Shown here: positions 62,201 through 64,000 of the stretch, one piece after another
Layout of the letters: every line of letters starts with the position of its first letter
Numbering within the stretch: position 1 is the stretch's first letter
Assembly (NCBI GenBank): GCA_947496705.1
Contig: CANMDW010000003.1
Location: forward strand, 529,622 to 593,621
Direction: 5' to 3'
DNA from: an uncultured Aquimarina sp.
Lineage (GTDB): Bacteria; Bacteroidota; Bacteroidia; Flavobacteriales; Flavobacteriaceae
Length of the DNA stretch: 64,000 nt
Position numbers and translations under genes: made by a program
The notes under the pieces: model-generated
What the model was told of the DNA's origin: nothing
Databases searched by the model: none
Seen by the model: only the letters and a program-made list of their open reading frames with translations

Positions 62201-62904
62201 CTCCAGGTTCTTCCGCCATTGGTGGATTTATAAACCCCTGTTCCGGCAAAAAAAGCACCTCCGGCCCTTGCAGAATTACCAATGTTTTCTCCAGATCCAT
62301 AATACCAGGTATTATGTCTGCCCGGCCTTGGGTCCTGCACAATACAGGTAATACTGGGTGATTGTCTTCGGCTGGTTACTTTTTTCCAGGACTTCCCGGC
62401 ATCGGTAGACCGCCAAAGTCCTCCAGAAACTCCTCCGGCAAGGATAATGTTTTCATTGGTACGGTCTATGGCCAATGCCCGTGTTCTTCCTCCTACATTA
62501 AAAGGCCCCCGGTTTTCCCAATACGAAAAACTACCTGCTTTTGCAGATTTGGCTGCTACCGAAAGGGCTTGTTTTTGATCATTTCCTGAAGCAATTTTGC
62601 TAGAAAAGGATAATTCTGCATCTCTAATACCATCGGGGATTTTACCTGTATTTGGATCTTTTAGCCTTCCAAATTCATACTCCATTCGCTCTATAGCTTT
62701 GTCTCCTACCCTTTTTATTTTGGTTTCTTTGGCACCGGACTTGCTGTCGTAAATTTTGGATTGTTTGTAAAGCGTATGACCTTTATGCAATTGACTTGGA
62801 TCTGCTTCGAAATTTTTGGTTTGTTGAGCGCTTACGGCAGTAATTATTCCGATTAGGGAAAACGCCCAAACAGTACGTTTGAGATAAAATAAAAATGTTT
62901 TCAT
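59221..62904 (-). CDS. BNR/sialidase-like beta-propeller exoprotein, T9SS cargo, 1227 aa
   Basis: Signal peptide about 1-26 (WAFSLIGIITAVSAQ). After a linker, residues about 130-900 form BNR/VPS10-type propeller repeats with Asp-box-like motifs (GLWRSTDAGKSWKKV, GVYKSTNGGRTWRLL, GVHRSKDGGNSFEEV, TTNGGDTWTNI). A cadherin-like or Ig domain follows (about 905-990), then a jelly-roll-like region, and a T9SS type A domain closes it (about 1150-1227; ASPNPSTDTFTFNFTKL ... VVKI). Such proteins often bind or degrade glycans. The sialidase catalytic Arg triad and Tyr were not verified, so enzymatic activity is not claimed. Confidence 0.82.
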   Translation of the reverse strand: MKTFLFYLKRTVWAFSLIGIITAVSAQQTKNFEADPSQLHKGHTLYKQSKIYDSKSGAKETKIKRVGDKAIERMEYEFGRLKDPNTGKIPDGIRDAELSFSSKIASGNDQKQALSVAAKSAKAGSFSYWENRGPFNVGGRTRALAIDRTNENIILAGGVSGGLWRSTDAGKSWKKVTSRRQSPSITCIVQDPRPGRHNTWYYGSGENIGNSARAGGAFFAGTGVYKSTNGGRTWRLLEATNDNDINTDSPFDITNSIAVHPVSGDLYVATTNGVHRSKDGGNSFEEVFAGGEDNITEVVITSTGQIYVAIEASGDPNAGFFTSADGDTWASITPITIPPVYGRTVMGIDPSNENSLYFFSHNLASTSSPFLYKYDATALPEAAWVDLSANLPTGIGGPVGNLNLQTGYNMVVKVSPADSDLVFVGGTNLYRSTTGFTTPAGQESWIAGYSPINDVSVYPDQHPDQHALLFYPSNPNKVLSGNDGGVFVTEDVTTTLSAEEPVDWTSLNNGYVTTQPYHVSFDPDANSDDLVAGFQDNGTWFTNSTDVTVPWIEDFGGDGSYNAIADGGRTRYVSSQRGNVYRFNFDETGAFESFTRVIPAGAGGFLFVAPFVLDPHNDNIMYLPAGRRIWRNNNLDEIPLFSNAATPVNWVDLPNTDIPVSADPDFTSAITALDVSKYPVANRLYYGSNEGGIFRMDNANIDAQEVIDISTGKGLPVGGYVNDINVDPSDANRVIVTFSNYGIISLFLTTNGGDTWTNISGNLEENPDGSGNGPSVRSTAFFGSSQGFFGSRLQKVYAATSTGLYYANRLNGERTRWIKEQFAIGNAVADEVKTRKDGFIAVAAHGNGLYSARFPLINELPEPTLSVAYLLPDLNIDENSEDIEVDITGLFVQSDGNPINIEFTNSNPELVTATLEGNTISLSFAPDSLGQSTIGLVATSGEEQVAEGFTVFITEPPVYEQSEPGVTGINSQFFTDFGILVQMADDFTIPAGNSWDINRILAVGSQNNSVLLQDATVVIYTDNAGVPGEEIYNSGSVVPDSDGSILNLPLPEVVSLDSGTYWLSVYATVAFGTSRWFWTSQAGGIGQDSQFKDEADFFSIGATDWLSIAPFVGQPTLDQVFQIFGDVNDGSTTTTAKAPLATLNEDATTFASPNPSTDTFTFNFTKLKTTGKVSINVYDVSGNQVFSQSNVDMNTNLNWNASNTGSGLYIVKVSGSNINKTFKVVKI

Positions 62905-63129
62905 TTTTTAAGCTGATTTGTGAGTAATTCGCAAATTTAGCCTAATTTTTTAAACTTTTACCTTAAAAATTAATAAAAATTAAGATTTTATTGTGTTTTC
63001 TGTAATAAAAATTAAGAGTTCCTTATATCAAATTTGTAGTGTTTTTGGTATAAAACAAAGGTTTTAGAGTAAAATTTTAAGAGCTTACTATTATACTCTA
63101 TTTTTTTGATCATTTGACTAAAATGCAGC
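62905..63129. other. Upstream region of the BNR protein gene
   Basis: AT-rich, with no ORF. It presumably contains the promoter of the 1227-residue gene. I see no GTTCCA pair here, so this gene is not part of that promoter set. Confidence 0.5.
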
Positions 63130-63271
63130 AGGTTACATAAAAATATACTATTCCTCTAAAAGATGATCACTTGTCTTCTACCAAGAAGCAGAGAAAATTG
63201 CAATCTCATGGGCAAGACGAGATATTGGTAGAGATACGCAAAGAGTTCATGGGATAGATATGAAGTTATAG
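63130..63271 (+). pseudogene. Fragment of a zinc-ribbon membrane-protein gene
   Basis: After a one-base correction the plus strand encodes KYTIPLKDDHLSSTK, then AEKIAISWARRDIGRDTQRV and IDMKL with a TAG. It matches residues of the intact gene at 24742-25845 (KYTIPLKDGHLASTK, AELIAKSWARRDIGGDTQRV, IDMRL) at about 25510-25645. A single base is missing after ACCAAG, a TAA replaces a Glu codon at 63138-63140, and nothing else of the gene remains. Confidence 0.85.
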
Positions 63272-63293
63272 ACTATAGAAACTAAAAAGAAGG

Positions 63294-63755
63294 TTAATTA
63301 GAAAACTTAAATCGTAATATCTCATAAACAGTATTCTGACCCATATCTGGGCACAAGCCTTCTTTTATAATAAGAGAAACTTCTTGATCTTTATTAAAAT
63401 CTTTCTTCAGCAACTCAAAATCGGTAGCAGCAGCATTTCTATATGCAAAAGTAATTTTTTGTCCTACAGAGATTAAATTTACAATACTCGAACCCGAGCC
63501 TGTAATACTTTTCACTTCTACCAATATTGTAGCTTTATAGCTCTTACCGCAAACATTAGCGTTAGTAAAAACATCTTTTATTACAGCAACAAGATGCACA
63601 GTATTAGGATCTATACGATTATGATCAATAATATCACTAAATTTTGGTTTTTCGATTTTTGGCTTTGTTTTTTCAGTTTCTTTTTCTTGAGCGACACTAT
63701 TTGATTTACAAGAAAACAAAAACACTACTACCAAAATATACAGTACTTTATCCAT
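63294..63755 (-). CDS. Small lipoprotein of unknown function, copy B
   Basis: A 153-residue paralogue of copy A with lipoprotein signal (MDKVLYILVVVFLFSC, Cys16), a KEKPKI-rich linker and the same two cysteine positions (NVCGKSYKATI; EGLCPDMGQNTVYEILRF). It again follows a T9SS protein (63806 onward) and a hairpin. The two cysteines could form a disulfide in the periplasm or at the cell surface. Confidence 0.7.
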   Translation of the reverse strand: MDKVLYILVVVFLFSCKSNSVAQEKETEKTKPKIEKPKFSDIIDHNRIDPNTVHLVAVIKDVFTNANVCGKSYKATILVEVKSITGSGSSIVNLISVGQKITFAYRNAAATDFELLKKDFNKDQEVSLIIKEGLCPDMGQNTVYEILRFKFSN

Positions 63756-63760
63756 AGTAT

Positions 63761-63794
63761 AAAAAAAGGAGTTGAAAATTCAGCTCCTTTTTTT
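63761..63794 (-). terminator. Terminator between the partial T9SS gene and lipoprotein B
   Basis: AAAAAAAGGAG...CTCCTTTTTTT, positioned exactly like the hairpin at 59172-59202. Confidence 0.8.
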
Positions 63795-63805
63795 GTATTA
63801 ATAAA

Positions 63806-64000
63806 TTACTTTTTAAGTAATTTATATATTCCTGTTGTAGCACCCGATACCTTTGCATAATAAAATCCAGAAGTTAAACTTGAAGCGTCCCAAACAAAAC
63901 TATTATTCATATTAATATCTGACTTAGTATATACTAAGTTTCCAGTAGTATTAAATATACTAATAGTAATATTTGTATTTGATTTGGATATTGCATCTCC
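63806..64000 (-). CDS. C-terminal end of a T9SS secreted protein (runs off the window)
   Basis: The last 64 codons of a gene whose 5' part lies beyond the window edge. The frame reads DAISKSNTNITISIFNTTGN, then LVYTKSDINMNNSFVWDASS, and ends GIYKLLKK with TAA at 63806-63808. This matches a T9SS type A sorting domain and is closest, in this window, to the end of the 1227-residue protein (INVYDVSGNQVFSQSNVDMN ... WNAS). Confidence 0.85.
   Translation of the reverse strand, partial: GDAISKSNTNITISIFNTTGNLVYTKSDINMNNSFVWDASSLTSGFYYAKVSGATTGIYKLLKK

Noticed and set aside
59221..62904. Calling the 1227-residue protein a sialidase
   Set aside because: Asp-box/BNR repeats occur in many non-sialidase propellers. 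I did not see the catalytic arginine triad.
1..64000. tRNA, rRNA, CRISPR-cas, prophage or transposase genes
   Set aside because: I found no cloverleaf-like sequence, rRNA signature, cas gene, phage structural gene or DDE/tyrosine recombinase frame.

Overview
The window is chromosomal DNA of a member of the Bacteroidota, most likely a marine flavobacterium. The evidence is the complete Bacteroidetes aerotolerance (Bat) gene row, type IX secretion (T9SS) C-terminal sorting domains, promoters with a TAnnTTTG-like -7 element, weak Shine-Dalgarno sequences and AT-rich intergenic DNA. I recognised no rRNA, tRNA, CRISPR array or transposase gene.

Layout. 1-2.2 kb: a RelE-like toxin/antitoxin pair, a small secreted protein, a double-glycine-leader peptide too short for routine gene calling, and a CvpA-like membrane protein. 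2.4-6.7 kb: two SulP anion transporters flanking a beta-carbonic anhydrase, which suggests inorganic-carbon or anion handling. 7.2-17.4 kb: the operon-like row MoxR, DUF58, BatD-like, BatA, BatB, BatC, BatD, BatE (all minus strand), with small palindromic repeats in several gaps. 17.8-26.2 kb (mostly plus strand): an SDR oxidoreductase, a four-helix-bundle pseudogene beside an inverted-repeat element, a Schlafen/AlbA-type protein, a metallophosphatase, three tandem lipoproteins with collagen-like G-X-Y tracts, an SPFH-GYF protein and a zinc-ribbon membrane protein.

26.2-57.8 kb is the outstanding region. Nine intact paralogues of 428 to 868 residues lie on the minus strand. Each has a signal peptide, about 8-32 copies of a 17-residue repeat (consensus NTTGxxNTFLGxxSGxx, 51 bp per unit), an S74-chaperone-like segment, a short coiled coil and a T9SS type A sorting domain. 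At least five decayed remnants of the family lie between them. Twelve promoter copies share a rigid architecture: a -7 element, then exactly 32 bp to a GTTCCA box, then 21 bp (22 in one fossil) to a second GTTCCA box. The same promoter also precedes a 2376-residue T9SS subtilisin-like protease and lies upstream of a DUF805 gene. Most family genes end in a look-alike AAAGAGG/CCTCTTT terminator. I read this as a recombining, co-regulated array of secreted fibrous surface proteins, possibly with a dedicated protease.

57.9-64 kb: an HU-like DNA-binding protein, then two copies of a unit made of a T9SS secreted protein, a terminator and a small lipoprotein. The second copy runs off the window. A frameshifted fragment of the 24.7-25.8 kb zinc-ribbon gene lies between the two units.
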